Shown here piece after piece: positions 44,737-53,834 of a stretch of 64,000 bases of DNA. Within the stretch, counting starts at the first letter, position 1; the number at the start of each line of letters is the position of its first letter. The translations under genes and the position numbers were made by a program. Under the pieces are notes generated by a model that did not search any database, had not been told where the DNA came from, and saw only the letters and a program-made list of their open reading frames with translations. The DNA comes from Acidimicrobiia bacterium (lineage in GTDB: Bacteria > Actinomycetota > Acidimicrobiia > Acidimicrobiales > AC-14): positions 1 through 64,000 of the forward strand of contig JAHFUR010000015.1 in assembly GCA_023264995.1 (NCBI GenBank), in the 5' to 3' direction.

Positions 44737-46569
44737 TTACCAGGATCCTCCACCCCCTCCACCACCGCCGCCGCCCGAGAACCCACCGGAGAAGCCGCTC
44801 GAGCCCGACCCCGCCGGCGTGGAGGTGATGGTGCCCGACGTGGTGACGGCGAACCCGTCGATGGAGTGCGAGAAGCCGATGGCCGTGAAGGCCCCTGAGC
44901 CGCCGTACCAGTTGGGCTGAGGCAGCTCGCCGTCGATGCCGGCGAAGGCGCGGGCCCACTTCTCGGTGGCGCCGAAGACGATCGCGTAGGGCAGGTACTC
45001 CGAGAACAGGTGCTGCTGTTCGGCGAACCGGGCCCGGTCCTTCTCCGACTCCAGGATGAACCGGCGGAAGCCCTGCACGCGGCGCAAGGCCCCGGTGCCC
45101 TTGGCCGTGCGCCGAGGCATGCGCTTGGCCGACGCCAGGAGCGCCAGCGCCGTCACCACGAGCGGGACGGCCACCAGGCCGGCGTGGGTGGCGGCGGCCA
45201 GGACGCCCAGGACGACGAGTGACAGCACCAGGGCGAACGAGGCGATGACCCGCCAGCGCAGCCGGACCTTGTCCGGTCGGCCGACGAACCAGCCCTGGGT
45301 GATGGCGTCGTCGTAGAGCGCGTCCTCCACCAGCTTGAGCCGGGCGGAGAAGGTGTTGCGCAGGGAGGAGAGGTTGACCTCGGTCCCGGTCTTGAACAGG
45401 CCTTCCAGCAGGCTGCGCTCGTAGAGGCGGAGGTCGTCGCCCGCCTTGAGGCTGGTGAGCTTCCAGTCGGGCTTCCCGAAGAAGCCCTTCTTGGGGATCT
45501 CGTCGATGCGGAGGTACCCCCGGACGGCCAGGTCGACGATGGTGGCCGTGACGTCGAGGGTGTTGGCCGCCTCGTCAACCAGGGTGCCCACCTGGCCGGG
45601 CCGCAGACCATCGGGTGGGACGAACTCGACCGGGGTCTCCTCGCGACCGAAGGGGCCGAAGGAGGGGCGGACGGGCTCCTCCTGGCCGGCGGTCGCGAAC
45701 GCCGCGTCCACGGGCGAGCCCGAGAACTGCCGGTCGCGCCCCTTGCGCCAGGCGAGCTGGCCGACCCCGACCATTCCGAGCAGTAGCAACACCAGGCTGG
45801 TGGCGACGGTCGCCGGCGTCGCCGCGAAGGCCCGGGAGACGGCCCACCGCTCGTCGAGCACCGGCATCGGCTCGGGTACCGCCCCCTTGGCGAAGCCGAC
45901 CACCACGGTGAGGCCCTCGCCGGCGCTGAGCCCGGACTGGGAGAACCCGCTGACCCGGCCGGCGCGGTCGGCGTTGGCGCAGGCCAGGCGGGAGCCGAGG
46001 CCCCCGCCGAAGCAGGCGACGTCGGTGATGTCCGACGGGGTCGTGACCCGGACGGTGGCCTTGTCGATCGGGACCGACCACTCGGTGCCGATGGCGTTCC
46101 AGTAGAGCTCGTCGTGTTCGGGGAAGCCGTTGAGCGCGGCCTTCACCCGGTAGACGATCGTGTAGCGGTGGGCGCCGGTGATCGTCTTCTTACTGTCGCC
46201 GATCTTCAGCCGCTTCGAGTTGCCGGCGTTCTCCTCCTCAAACTTGGCCGGGGTGCCGGGCGACCCGTCGACCGACACGACCGACAGCGGGTAGATGCGC
46301 TCGTAGCGGCTGTCGTAGTTGAACCGGACGGGGATGTCCCGGTAGATGCCGTGGCGGCTGGCGAAGCCGAAGTCGTAGTCGATGGTCTCTGTCACCAGCA
46401 GGGAGCCGGTGGGCTCGACGGCGAGGTTCACGTCGTAGGCGGCGATGTGCTCGCGGCCGATCTGGGTGAGCTGCCCGGCCGGGGCGGCGCCGGCGGAGGC
46501 GAAGAGGCCCGCGATCGCGGCCAGGGCCGACCAGGCGGCCCGGCGGGTGCGCCGGTCAGCCACCGGCAT
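44737..46569 (-). CDS. DUF2207 membrane protein
   Basis: 610 residues from ATG 46569. Signal peptide (RRAAWSALAAIAGLFASAGAAPA), an extracytoplasmic beta-rich DUF2207 domain (YDVNLAVEPTGSLLVTETIDYDFGFASRHGIYRDIP), one helix at about 260-280, a cytoplasmic winged-helix-like part (AANTLDVTATIVDLAVRGYLRIDE), two further helices and a C-terminal domain. The tail is Gly/Ser-rich, ending in a run of ten Gly then Ser-Trp. The pattern is standard for this widespread family of unknown function. It starts 14 bases inside the upstream yceH-like gene. Confidence 0.87.
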   Translation of the reverse strand: MPVADRRTRRAAWSALAAIAGLFASAGAAPAGQLTQIGREHIAAYDVNLAVEPTGSLLVTETIDYDFGFASRHGIYRDIPVRFNYDSRYERIYPLSVVSVDGSPGTPAKFEEENAGNSKRLKIGDSKKTITGAHRYTIVYRVKAALNGFPEHDELYWNAIGTEWSVPIDKATVRVTTPSDITDVACFGGGLGSRLACANADRAGRVSGFSQSGLSAGEGLTVVVGFAKGAVPEPMPVLDERWAVSRAFAATPATVATSLVLLLLGMVGVGQLAWRKGRDRQFSGSPVDAAFATAGQEEPVRPSFGPFGREETPVEFVPPDGLRPGQVGTLVDEAANTLDVTATIVDLAVRGYLRIDEIPKKGFFGKPDWKLTSLKAGDDLRLYERSLLEGLFKTGTEVNLSSLRNTFSARLKLVEDALYDDAITQGWFVGRPDKVRLRWRVIASFALVLSLVVLGVLAAATHAGLVAVPLVVTALALLASAKRMPRRTAKGTGALRRVQGFRRFILESEKDRARFAEQQHLFSEYLPYAIVFGATEKWARAFAGIDGELPQPNWYGGSGAFTAIGFSHSIDGFAVTTSGTITSTPAGSGSSGFSGGFSGGGGGGGGGGSW

Positions 46570-47230
46570 CGTCGTCGGCCTCGCCCAGCCGGGCGGCGAG
46601 CCGGCGGTGGGCGGCGCGGAGCAGGTCGAGCTCGGCGCGCAGCTCGGCCACCGCGTCCTCGAGCACGGCCAACCGGTCGGCCCGCTGGGTGGGCCGGGCG
46701 TCGTCGCCGTCATCGTTGTCGCCGGCCAGGACCTCGGCCAGGTCCCCGCCCAGGAGGTGGGCCCAGCGGTTCTCCTTCTGGCCGGGCCGCCGTTCGAGCC
46801 GGGCGGTCAGGGGCTCGCCGCGTGACGCCAGGTGGCGGAGGGCGCCGTCGACCTCGTCGAGCGTCTCGAACGGGTGGAGGCGTTCGGTGCGGGCCCGCAG
46901 CTCGCTGGTGGTCTGTGCGCCGCGCAGCATGAGGACCGACAGGATGGCCATGTGCTCCGGTCCCAGGCCCAGCATCTCGTCGAGGACGTGACGGAACTTG
47001 TCGGCCCGGTTCGACCGGCTGTAGACGATCCGTACCACCTGCATGGCCCGGAGGTTCTCCAGGGCGTTGCTCACGGTGGGCTCTTCCAGCTTGGTGACCG
47101 GGTTCCGGTTCGACGTCTGGTTGCAGGCTGCCAGCAGGGCGTTCATGGTGAGCGGGTAGTTGTCGGGGGTCGCCATCTCCTTCTCGATCAGGCAACCCAC
47201 GATCCGCGACTGCACCGGCGTCAGGTTCAC
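46556..47230 (-). CDS. YceH-family (DUF480) winged-helix protein
   Basis: 224 residues from GTG 47230. Tandem winged helices: LTPVQSRIVGCLIEKEMATPDNYPLTMNALLAACNQTSNRNPV (the DUF480 hallmark) and HMAILSVLMLRGAQTTSELRARTERLHPFETLDEVDGALRHLASR. A C-terminal coiled coil (RLAVLEDAVAELRAELDLLRAAHRRLAARLGEA) may dimerise it. The molecular role is unknown, possibly DNA binding. The gene is divergent from the luciferase-like oxidoreductase with 40 bases between starts. Confidence 0.88.
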   Translation of the reverse strand: MNLTPVQSRIVGCLIEKEMATPDNYPLTMNALLAACNQTSNRNPVTKLEEPTVSNALENLRAMQVVRIVYSRSNRADKFRHVLDEMLGLGPEHMAILSVLMLRGAQTTSELRARTERLHPFETLDEVDGALRHLASRGEPLTARLERRPGQKENRWAHLLGGDLAEVLAGDNDDGDDARPTQRADRLAVLEDAVAELRAELDLLRAAHRRLAARLGEADDDAGG

Positions 47231-47270
47231 GGGTGCCAGGCTACGACGCCGGCCGGGCGATGATGCGGTC

Positions 47271-48281
47271 GTGGCCCTCGTCCTCAGCGTGCTCGACCAG
47301 TCGCCGGTGCCCGACGGCTCGACGCCTGCCGAGGCCCTGCGCTCCTCCATCGCCCTGGCCCGGGCGGCCGAGGGCATGGGGTACCGCCGCTACTGGGTGG
47401 CCGAGCACCACGGCACCGGGTCGCTGGCCGCGACCGCCCCCGAGGTCGTCATCGGTGCCGTGGCCGCGGCCACGACGACGATCCGCGTCGGCGCGGGCGG
47501 GGTGCTGCTCTCGCACTACAGCCCGCTGAAGGTGGCCGAGGTCTTCCGTACCCTCTCGGCGTTCTACCCGGGCCGGATCGACCTCGGGGTCGGGCGGACA
47601 CCCGGTGCCGACCCGGTCACCGAGGCCGCGCTCCAGTACCTACCCGGGGTGCCGGGCGACGAGCGCTACGTCGACAAGGTGGTCGACCTGGTCGGCTTCC
47701 TGCACGACCGGCTCGACCCGGGGCACCCCTTCGAAGCGGTCAGGGCCATGCCCGGCGGCGGCGTGGCGCCGGCGGTGTGGATGCTGGGGTCGAGCAGCCA
47801 CAGCGGAGCGGTCGCCGCCTACCTGGGCCAGCGCTTCGCCTTCGCCCACTTCATCACCTCGGCGTTCGGCCCCCAGGTCCTCGCCGCCTACCGCCGGGGG
47901 TTCCAGCCGTCGGCGGAGGTGCCGGCGCCCGAGGCGATGGTGGCAGTGGCCGTGATGTGCGCCGAGACCGACGCCGAGGCCGAGCGGTTGGCCCTGCCGG
48001 CGGCGGTCTGGAAGCTCCGTCCCGAAGGGACTGCGCGCGGCGCCCTGGTGTCGCCGGAAGAGGCAGCCGCCCGGCCGCTCACCGCCCTGGAGGAGGCGAA
48101 GCTGGCCCAGAGCCGCGCCGCGACCGTCGTCGGCAGCCCGCGGCGGGTGCGCCAGGAGCTGACCGCCATCGCCACAGGGTTCGGCGTCGACGAGCTGGTC
48201 GTCCTGACCGTCTGCCACGACCCCCTGGCCCGGCTGCGGTCCTACGAGCTGCTGGCCGAGGTGTTCACTCCCGACCGGTGA
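47271..48281 (+). CDS. LLM-class flavin-dependent oxidoreductase (luciferase-like)
   Basis: 336-residue TIM barrel of the bacterial luciferase superfamily, MsnO8-like subgroup. VLDQSPVPDGSTPAEALRSSIALARAAEGMGYRRYWVAEHHGTGSLAATAPEVVIGAVAAATTTIRVGAGGVLLSHYSPLKVAEVFRTLSAFYPGRIDLGVGRTPG carries the FMN/F420 pocket; VWMLGSSSHSGAVAAYLGQRFAFAHF is the second half. Members oxidise diverse substrates using FMNH2 or F420. The start is GTG 47271; longer frames overlap the divergent gene. The substrate is unknown. Confidence 0.88.
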   Translation: MALVLSVLDQSPVPDGSTPAEALRSSIALARAAEGMGYRRYWVAEHHGTGSLAATAPEVVIGAVAAATTTIRVGAGGVLLSHYSPLKVAEVFRTLSAFYPGRIDLGVGRTPGADPVTEAALQYLPGVPGDERYVDKVVDLVGFLHDRLDPGHPFEAVRAMPGGGVAPAVWMLGSSSHSGAVAAYLGQRFAFAHFITSAFGPQVLAAYRRGFQPSAEVPAPEAMVAVAVMCAETDAEAERLALPAAVWKLRPEGTARGALVSPEEAAARPLTALEEAKLAQSRAATVVGSPRRVRQELTAIATGFGVDELVVLTVCHDPLARLRSYELLAEVFTPDR

Positions 48282-48338
48282 GGCCGGCCCGGGCCACGGC
48301 CACCAGCTGTGTCACTGGCTCGGCTGGAGCGCCCGCCC

Positions 48339-48680
48339 CTACTTCTTGCGCAGGCGCTTCCACCAGGGCGCCTTCTCCCGGTCGCGGTCGACGCCCAGTT
48401 CGGCCATGATCCGCGGCCCGGCGGCGTTGACGATCTCCTCGGCCTCGTCGAGCAGCTCGGCGGCCCCGTTGTCGAGGCCGGGCGGCTCCGGCGGCGTCGG
48501 CGGCGACAGGAGGTTGCCGTGCGCCCAGTTCACGTCGGCCAGCCGGGGGGCGAACCCGGCGCAGTTCTGGGGGCACCGCCAGGGCGCCTCGGGGGCCAGG
48601 TCGATGTTGCACTTCCTCACCGTCTCGCCGGTGGGGTAGGTCCGGCTCTCGTAGTTCTTGCAGTCGGTCCGCATCGGCAT
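48339..48680 (-). CDS. Small four-cysteine protein
   Basis: 113 residues from ATG 48680 (MPMRTDCKNYESRTY); ATG 48674 is an alternative and MNCWEDGR upstream is unlikely. Four cysteines within 40 residues (DCKNY, RKCNIDL, WRCPQNCAGF) suggest a zinc or Fe-S site. The remainder is acidic, with a Pro-rich linker and a basic end (WWKRLRKK). I do not know the family. It is divergent from the whiB7 leader and shares its regulatory space. Confidence 0.65.
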   Translation of the reverse strand: MPMRTDCKNYESRTYPTGETVRKCNIDLAPEAPWRCPQNCAGFAPRLADVNWAHGNLLSPPTPPEPPGLDNGAAELLDEAEEIVNAAGPRIMAELGVDRDREKAPWWKRLRKK

Positions 48681-48705
48681 GCGCCCATCTTCCCAGCAAT
48701 TCACC

Positions 48706-48743
48706 TAAATCGGTTGACGGGCGGCGCGTCGGGCGGACACCAT
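48706..48743 (+). promoter_or_regulatory. Candidate whiB7 promoter with upstream A/T element
   Basis: TAAAT (48706-48710), three bases CGG, then TTGACG (48714-48719) as -35, and CACCAT (48738-48743) as a weak -10 at 18-base spacing. WhiB7-activated promoters in mycobacteria have an A/T-rich element three bases upstream of the -35, exactly the arrangement seen. Transcription would start near 48750. This supports autoregulation but the -10 is poor. Confidence 0.5.
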
Positions 48744-48749
48744 GGGCGC

Positions 48750-48932
48750 ATGCGAGTACTGGACTGGCGCGCGAGCAAGCCGATGGGCGGCGACTGCGGC
48801 GCGGCACGCCTGCGCCCGGCCATGGCCATCGCTACGACGACCATCGCATCGCACGCCGCCGAGCGGTCGTTCGGCCTTCACCACAACTACATCCAGCGGC
48901 CAAGGGGCCATGGAGGGAGTACACCGGGGTAG
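48750..48932 (+). CDS. Candidate upstream ORF in the whiB7 leader
   Basis: Sixty codons from ATG 48750 (MRVLDWRASKPMGG) to TAG 48930-48932. The ATG coincides with the start site predicted from the -10 at 48738-48743, so translation could be leaderless; later in-frame ATGs at 48783 and 48822 are alternatives. The stop lies within a hairpin (48915-48937; GGGAG-TAC pairing with GTA-g-CTCCC). whiB7 genes in other actinobacteria are induced by ribosome stalling on such an upstream frame. The peptide has no recognised domain. Confidence 0.4.
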   Translation: MRVLDWRASKPMGGDCGAARLRPAMAIATTTIASHAAERSFGLHHNYIQRPRGHGGSTPG

Positions 48933-48961
48933 CTCCCGAAACCACCTCCGCAGAAGGCCCC

Positions 48962-48997
48962 AAGGCCGCCGGGAACCTCCCGGCGGCCTTTCTCATT
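48962..48997 (+). terminator. Intrinsic terminator/attenuator upstream of whiB7
   Basis: AAGGCCGCCGGG (48962-48973) and CCCGGCGGCCTT (48979-48990) form a perfect 12-bp stem around AACCT, followed by TCTCATT. It lies 30 bases after the upstream frame and 55 bases before the whiB7 ribosome site. Position and strength fit the conditional terminator known from whiB7 leaders. The rest of the 372-base gap (48681-49052) is this leader. Confidence 0.8.
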
Positions 48998-49052
48998 GCC
49001 CAGAACCCCAACGACACGACACCGGAGCAGGAAGACAGAGAGGAGCGAGCAG

Positions 49053-49391
49053 ATGCTGGCCGAGCGGCGGGACAACGAGGAGTTCGACCAGGGCGACGAG
49101 GCCTGGCTGTGGGCGAACGCCCGCTGCAACGACGGGAGCGGGGCCTTGGTGGCCCTGTTCTTCTCTGAACAGCTCGACGACATCGCCCGGGCCAAGGCCT
49201 TCTGCGGTGGGTGCCCGGTCCGGGAGGCCTGCTTTGAGGCCGCCCTGGTCCGGCGCGAGCCCTACGGGGTCTGGGGTGGGCGCCTGTTCTTCAAGGGCAA
49301 GGTGCTGGCGGTCAAGCGGCCCCGGGGTCGGCCCCCCAAGACCCCGCGCCCCGAGCTCGTGGTCTCCGAGGCCGCCAGCCTCATCGCCTGA
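49053..49391 (+). CDS. whiB7: WhiB-family Fe-S regulator, WhiB7 type
   Basis: 112 residues from ATG 49053 with GAGAGGAG upstream. The WhiB [4Fe-4S] ligands are Cys25 (ARCNDGSG) and FCGGCPVREAC (C-x2-C-x5-C). GVWGG is the sigma-A-contacting turn. The C-terminal KRPRGRPPK is an AT-hook, specific to WhiB7 among WhiB proteins. WhiB7 activates intrinsic antibiotic-resistance genes with the primary sigma factor. The leader contains a promoter, an upstream frame and a terminator, as in other whiB7 genes. The 3' end overlaps the convergent membrane-protein gene by 11 bases. Confidence 0.85.
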   Translation: MLAERRDNEEFDQGDEAWLWANARCNDGSGALVALFFSEQLDDIARAKAFCGGCPVREACFEAALVRREPYGVWGGRLFFKGKVLAVKRPRGRPPKTPRPELVVSEAASLIA

Positions 49392-50832
49392 CCCCGGATG
49401 GCCGGCACACCTGCTGGCGGGCGTCCGCCGCCCGCCAGCGGGAGGTGTTGGCCGCCGCCCAGCCCGCGAACGGTGGCTCGATCCCATCGCACACCGCGGC
49501 GAGGACCTGGGCCCGGGCCGGGTCCGGCAGGCGGGGCAGGGCCCGGACCAGGTCAGGGACGGCGTCGTCGGAGAGCTCGGCCAGATAGCTGGGGTCGACC
49601 TTCTGGGTGTGGACGGCCCGGTCGACGTTGTGGCGGACCACGATGGCCTCGGGGTTGGCCACGTTGAGCCCGAGGAGCAGGACGAGCCCGGCCACGAGCG
49701 CCGCGGCGGGGAGCCATGCCCGTCCTGCAGCGATGCCGGCCAAGCTGGCCCCGGCCGCCAGGAGCACGGCGCCCACCCACACGGCGAACACCGTGCTGGA
49801 AAGGCGGAGCATGGTCAGCCCGTACGCCTGCTCGTACAGGCCCAGCCGCCGCAGGGCCACGGCGACGATCACCAGCGTCAGGGCGACGGCGGCCTCGGCC
49901 ATGACGGTGAACCGCCGGCGGTGGCGCGGGTCGCCCAGGTCCGTCGCCGCCCGCAGCCCGACGAGGGTGACGAGGGTGATGGCCGCCACGGCCAGAAGCT
50001 GGAAGAAGCCGGTGCGGGCGTACTCGGCATAGGTGAGCCCAGCGGTCTCGATCACGTGCCGCCCGCCGGCCGAGAGGGCGACGAGCTGGGCCGCCGCGAA
50101 CGCGGTGAACAGGCTGAGCAGGGACCCGAGGATGACGGTGGCCTCGACGTGCCCGAGCCGGTACGACACCTCCGGCGGCGCCGGCGCCGGCTCGGCCGAA
50201 CGAAGCCGCAGGAGCCCGCCCATGCCCCACGCGCCGATGCCCAGGAGCACGACGTGGCTGATGACCGTGGCCGGCGGCCACCACCGGAAGAAGCCGGCAA
50301 AGACGGCGTCGGCCGAGGCCAGCAGGAGCCCGAGCACGACGAGGAGCGGAAGGGCGATGCCGAGGCCCCGCAGAAGGGCGGCCGGCCGCCGGCGTTCCAA
50401 CGGGGCGGCCAGGTACGCGGGGGCGGCCAGCCCGTGCCCGAGGGCGTGGAGGGCGCGCACGGCCAACGACGGCAGGGGGAGGCCGAGCAGGCTCCCTCCG
50501 GCGGCGAGCGATGTGCCGAGGAGGAGCAGGCCGCCGATGGCCGCGATGTCGAGGGGCAGCAGCCATGGGCTCATGCGGACGGACAGACAGAGGCCGAAGG
50601 GCAGTGCCGACGCGACCACGCCCGCCGCCTGCACGCCCATGCCCCGGCCGCTGGCCAGCACGCCGGCGACCACGGCGACCACGAGCAGCGTGCCGGCCAC
50701 GCCGGCCACGCCGGAGCGCACGGCCAGGTCGGTCAGGAACGCGGCACAGCCGGCCCAGACGAGGGCCCGGGCGTCGGCCCGTCGGCGGACGCCCATTCCC
50801 AGTGACCGGGCCGGCCCCTGGACCGTGTTCAT
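49381..50832 (-). CDS. DUF4173/DUF4153-like polytopic membrane protein
   Basis: 483 residues from ATG 50832, which overlaps the histidine kinase stop (ATGA). About eleven or twelve hydrophobic helices; the region ASADAVFAGFFRWWP and LTYAEYARTGFFQLLAVAAITLVTLVGLRAATDLG is typical of DUF4173, and LLGLNVANPEAIVVRHNVDRA near the C-terminus matches its conserved exit loop. The last 80 residues are soluble (LSDDAVPDLVRALPRLPDPARAQVLAAVCDGI). Coupling to the two-component genes suggests it is their output or a sensing partner; biochemical function is unknown. Confidence 0.8.
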   Translation of the reverse strand: MNTVQGPARSLGMGVRRRADARALVWAGCAAFLTDLAVRSGVAGVAGTLLVVAVVAGVLASGRGMGVQAAGVVASALPFGLCLSVRMSPWLLPLDIAAIGGLLLLGTSLAAGGSLLGLPLPSLAVRALHALGHGLAAPAYLAAPLERRRPAALLRGLGIALPLLVVLGLLLASADAVFAGFFRWWPPATVISHVVLLGIGAWGMGGLLRLRSAEPAPAPPEVSYRLGHVEATVILGSLLSLFTAFAAAQLVALSAGGRHVIETAGLTYAEYARTGFFQLLAVAAITLVTLVGLRAATDLGDPRHRRRFTVMAEAAVALTLVIVAVALRRLGLYEQAYGLTMLRLSSTVFAVWVGAVLLAAGASLAGIAAGRAWLPAAALVAGLVLLLGLNVANPEAIVVRHNVDRAVHTQKVDPSYLAELSDDAVPDLVRALPRLPDPARAQVLAAVCDGIEPPFAGWAAANTSRWRAADARQQVCRPSGVRR

Positions 50833-51830
50833 GCCTTCACCACCGGCAGGACGACGACCATCCGGCACCCGTGGGGCTGGCGGGCCTCGACCCGGATGTC
50901 GCCGCCGTGGAGGTCGACGATCCAGCGGGCGATGGCCAGGCCGAGCCCGGCGCCGCCGTCCTTCGACGACCGGGCCGAGTCCGACCGGTAGAAGCGCTCG
51001 AACACCATGCTCTTCTCCTCCTCGCTGATGCCGGGGCCCTCGTCGGAGACCTCGATGGTGACGCCGGCCCGGCTCCGGGTGGCCCGGAGCTCCACCGTCC
51101 CGCCGGCGGGGGAGTGGCGCACCGCGTTGTCGAGCAGGTTGCTCACGACCTGATGGACCCGGGCCGGGTCGCCGTCCGCCGTGGCCCCGACGGGGTCCAC
51201 ACTGACCGCCACCCGCACGTCGGTCGTCCGCAGGCGGGTCTCGCCCGCGGCGTCGTCGAGGAGTGGGCGGAGCTCGAACGACCGGCGCTGCAACGGCACC
51301 GCGCCGGACTCCAACCGGGACAGGTCGAGCAGTTGGGCCACGAGCGCGCCGAGCCGCTCGACCTGGCGCAGCATGGTGCGCAGCGTCTCCGGGTCGGCCG
51401 GCTCCACGCCGTCGACCAGGTTTTCCAGCACGGCGTGGAGGGACGTGATCGGGGTGCGCAGCTCGTGGGAGACGTTGGCGACGAGCTCCCGGCGCACCCG
51501 GTCCACCTCGGCGAGCTGGGTGGCCATGGCGTTGAAGGCCCGGGCCAGCTCGCCCACCTCGTCGTGGGAGCTGGCCGTGACCCGCCGGCCGTAGTCGCCC
51601 CGGGCCATGGCCTTGGCAGCGGCGGCCATCTCCCGCAGCGGTGACGTCATGCCGTGGGCCAGCAGCTGCACCAGGCCGAGCGAGAGGGCGCCGGCCGCCA
51701 GGGCGCTCACCACCGGCGAGGCGCCGGCGCCCGTGCCGACCGAGACGACCAGCACGGTGACGGCGACCGCGGCCACGATGACTGCGCCGAGCTTCATTTT
51801 GATCGACGACAGCGGGTCGAGGGGCCTCAT
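50829..51830 (-). CDS. Sensor histidine kinase
   Basis: 333 residues. Two membrane helices (about 13-33 and 40-60) separated by a very short extracellular loop, a HAMP domain (MTSPLREMAAAAKAMARGDYGRRV), HisKA with the phospho-acceptor His in NVSHELRTPITSLHAVLENL, and HATPase (NLLDNAVRHSPAGG, SDEGPGISEEEKSMVFERFYR, GGAGLGLAIARWIVDLHGG). With almost no sensory loop it probably senses membrane state or needs a partner such as the following membrane protein. It lies 3 bases after the response regulator gene. Confidence 0.93.
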   Translation of the reverse strand: MRPLDPLSSIKMKLGAVIVAAVAVTVLVVSVGTGAGASPVVSALAAGALSLGLVQLLAHGMTSPLREMAAAAKAMARGDYGRRVTASSHDEVGELARAFNAMATQLAEVDRVRRELVANVSHELRTPITSLHAVLENLVDGVEPADPETLRTMLRQVERLGALVAQLLDLSRLESGAVPLQRRSFELRPLLDDAAGETRLRTTDVRVAVSVDPVGATADGDPARVHQVVSNLLDNAVRHSPAGGTVELRATRSRAGVTIEVSDEGPGISEEEKSMVFERFYRSDSARSSKDGGAGLGLAIARWIVDLHGGDIRVEARQPHGCRMVVVLPVVKA

Positions 51831-51833
51831 GGG

Positions 51834-52526
<693 letters not shown>

Positions 52527-52599
52527 GTCCCTCAGGATAAGAACCGGATGTGCAGGAGTCCTGCGCAGCGCGTGGAGATTCTGTGCAGGGCGGCCCGCA

Positions 52600-53064
52600 T
52601 CAGCTCCCCCGGCCCAGGCGCACGCGGTTGCCGCCGGGGTCGACGACGGAGAACTCGCGCATGCCCGACGGCGCATCGCCCACGGCGGAGACCTCGACGC
52701 CGGCGGCGCGCCACTCGGCGTGGAGGGCGTCGACGTCGCGGGCGTGGAGGTAGGCGCCCCCCGCCACTTCGCCGTCGCGGGCCACGAGATGGAGCTCGAC
52801 CCCGTCGAGCCGGGCCAGGGCGAAACCGGTACCGAACCGTTGCACGTCGAAGCCCGCCAACGTCCAGAAGGCGATGGACGCGGCCAGGTCGTCGGTGGGG
52901 AGCACCGGCACGGCGCGGCCGATAGGCCTGGTCTTGCCGGCGAGCCAGTCGGCGCAGCCGCTGCAGATGGCGATCTCGGCGTGGCAGCTCAACCGGGCCA
53001 GGCGCTCGGGCGGGAAGGGCCGGCCGCAGCAGGAACAGGGCGCCGGCGCCTCGCCCCCGTCCAC
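52600..53064 (-). CDS. Glyoxalase/bleomycin-resistance fold protein with N-terminal Cys-rich segment
   Basis: 154 residues from GTG 53064, which shares its G with the preceding TAG (TAGTG). Residues 9-40 contain CSCCGRPFPPERLARLSCHAEIAICSGCADWL, a probable zinc-binding knuckle (C-x-C-C...C...C-x2-C). Residues 45-150 are a vicinal-oxygen-chelate domain (AVPVLPTDDLAASIAFWTLAGFDVQRFGTGFALARLDGVELHLV; REFSVVDPGGNRVRL). Stand-alone domains of this type can bind drugs rather than catalyse. The combination with a zinc knuckle is unusual. Confidence 0.75.
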   Translation of the reverse strand: MDGGEAPAPCSCCGRPFPPERLARLSCHAEIAICSGCADWLAGKTRPIGRAVPVLPTDDLAASIAFWTLAGFDVQRFGTGFALARLDGVELHLVARDGEVAGGAYLHARDVDALHAEWRAAGVEVSAVGDAPSGMREFSVVDPGGNRVRLGRGS

Positions 53065-53723
53065 TACCGCGGCTCCGGCGGCGGCGCCGTCGACGGGCCG
53101 ACGTGGCTGGCCAGCCAACCGTTCATGGCCGCCCCGCCCCGCCAGACATCGACGATGCGCTCCGCCGCCGCCGGCGTCCCGAGCCAGGGCGCGGGTGGGA
53201 ACCGGCGCATGACCGCCAGGCCCTTCCGGCGGAGGAGCTCGATACGAGGGTGGTCCCGGGGGTACCCGCGGGGCGCGGTCTTGAGGCTCGCCCCCTCGAC
53301 ATCGAGATCGCGGGCGCGTAGGTCGGCCACGATGCGCTCGAGCGACGGGCCGGCTACCCCGTCATCGACGCCGGCCCGGTACCGGGCCAGCTGGTCGTCG
53401 GCCATCATCCAGTAGCCGGTGGCCGCCACCAGGCCCTGGGCCGAGACCTCGACGTAGTACGCCTCGCCGCCGTCGCCCTCGGTGGCCGCGTAGCACCTGG
53501 TCTTGTAGGGCGACTTGTCCTTGCTGAAGCGCACGTCGCGGTTGGGGCGGAAGACCCGCAAGGGGCCGAACTCGTCCTGGACCAGCTCGCTCAGCGCGTC
53601 GAAGGGGGCCCTGACCTCGGTGTCGTACACCGGCTTGTGGGCCAACCAGAAGGCGCGGTCGTTCTGGGCCTCGAGCTGGCGGTAGAAGTCGAGGGCGGCG
53701 TCGGACCACCCGTGGAAACCCAC
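53064..53723 (-). CDS. DUF2461 family protein
   Basis: 219 residues. GTG 53723 gives VGFHGWSDAALDFYRQLEAQNDRAFWLAHKPVYDTEVRAPFDAL, the conserved start of TIGR02453/DUF2461. FRPNRDVRFSKDKSPYKTRCYAATEG and YVEVSAQGLVAATGYWMMADDQLARYRAGV are further family signatures; RGYPRDHPRIELLRRKGLAVMRRF follows. Function unknown. A longer frame to 53777 adds only a Gly/Ser/Arg tail. Its stop overlaps the next gene. Confidence 0.87.
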   Translation of the reverse strand: MGFHGWSDAALDFYRQLEAQNDRAFWLAHKPVYDTEVRAPFDALSELVQDEFGPLRVFRPNRDVRFSKDKSPYKTRCYAATEGDGGEAYYVEVSAQGLVAATGYWMMADDQLARYRAGVDDGVAGPSLERIVADLRARDLDVEGASLKTAPRGYPRDHPRIELLRRKGLAVMRRFPPAPWLGTPAAAERIVDVWRGGAAMNGWLASHVGPSTAPPPEPR

Positions 53724-53764
53724 AGCCCAAGGGTAGCGGCCGGCGCCGCTGGCCCCGCCCGGCG

Positions 53765-53813
53765 ACCGTTTGGACAATCCGTGGTCTCTCCCGCCTCCAA
53801 TTGACCAAACGGT
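53765..53813. terminator. Hairpin between the radical SAM and DUF2461 genes
   Basis: ACCGTTTGG-a-CAAT (53765-53778) pairs with ATTG-a-CCAAACGGT (53800-53813): thirteen pairs and one A-A mismatch around a 21-base loop. It sits 22 bases past the stop of the leftward radical SAM gene, a position suited to ending that transcript. It has no T-run. Confidence 0.5.
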
Positions 53814-53834
53814 GCACGGCGGAGCCCGTGGTGG

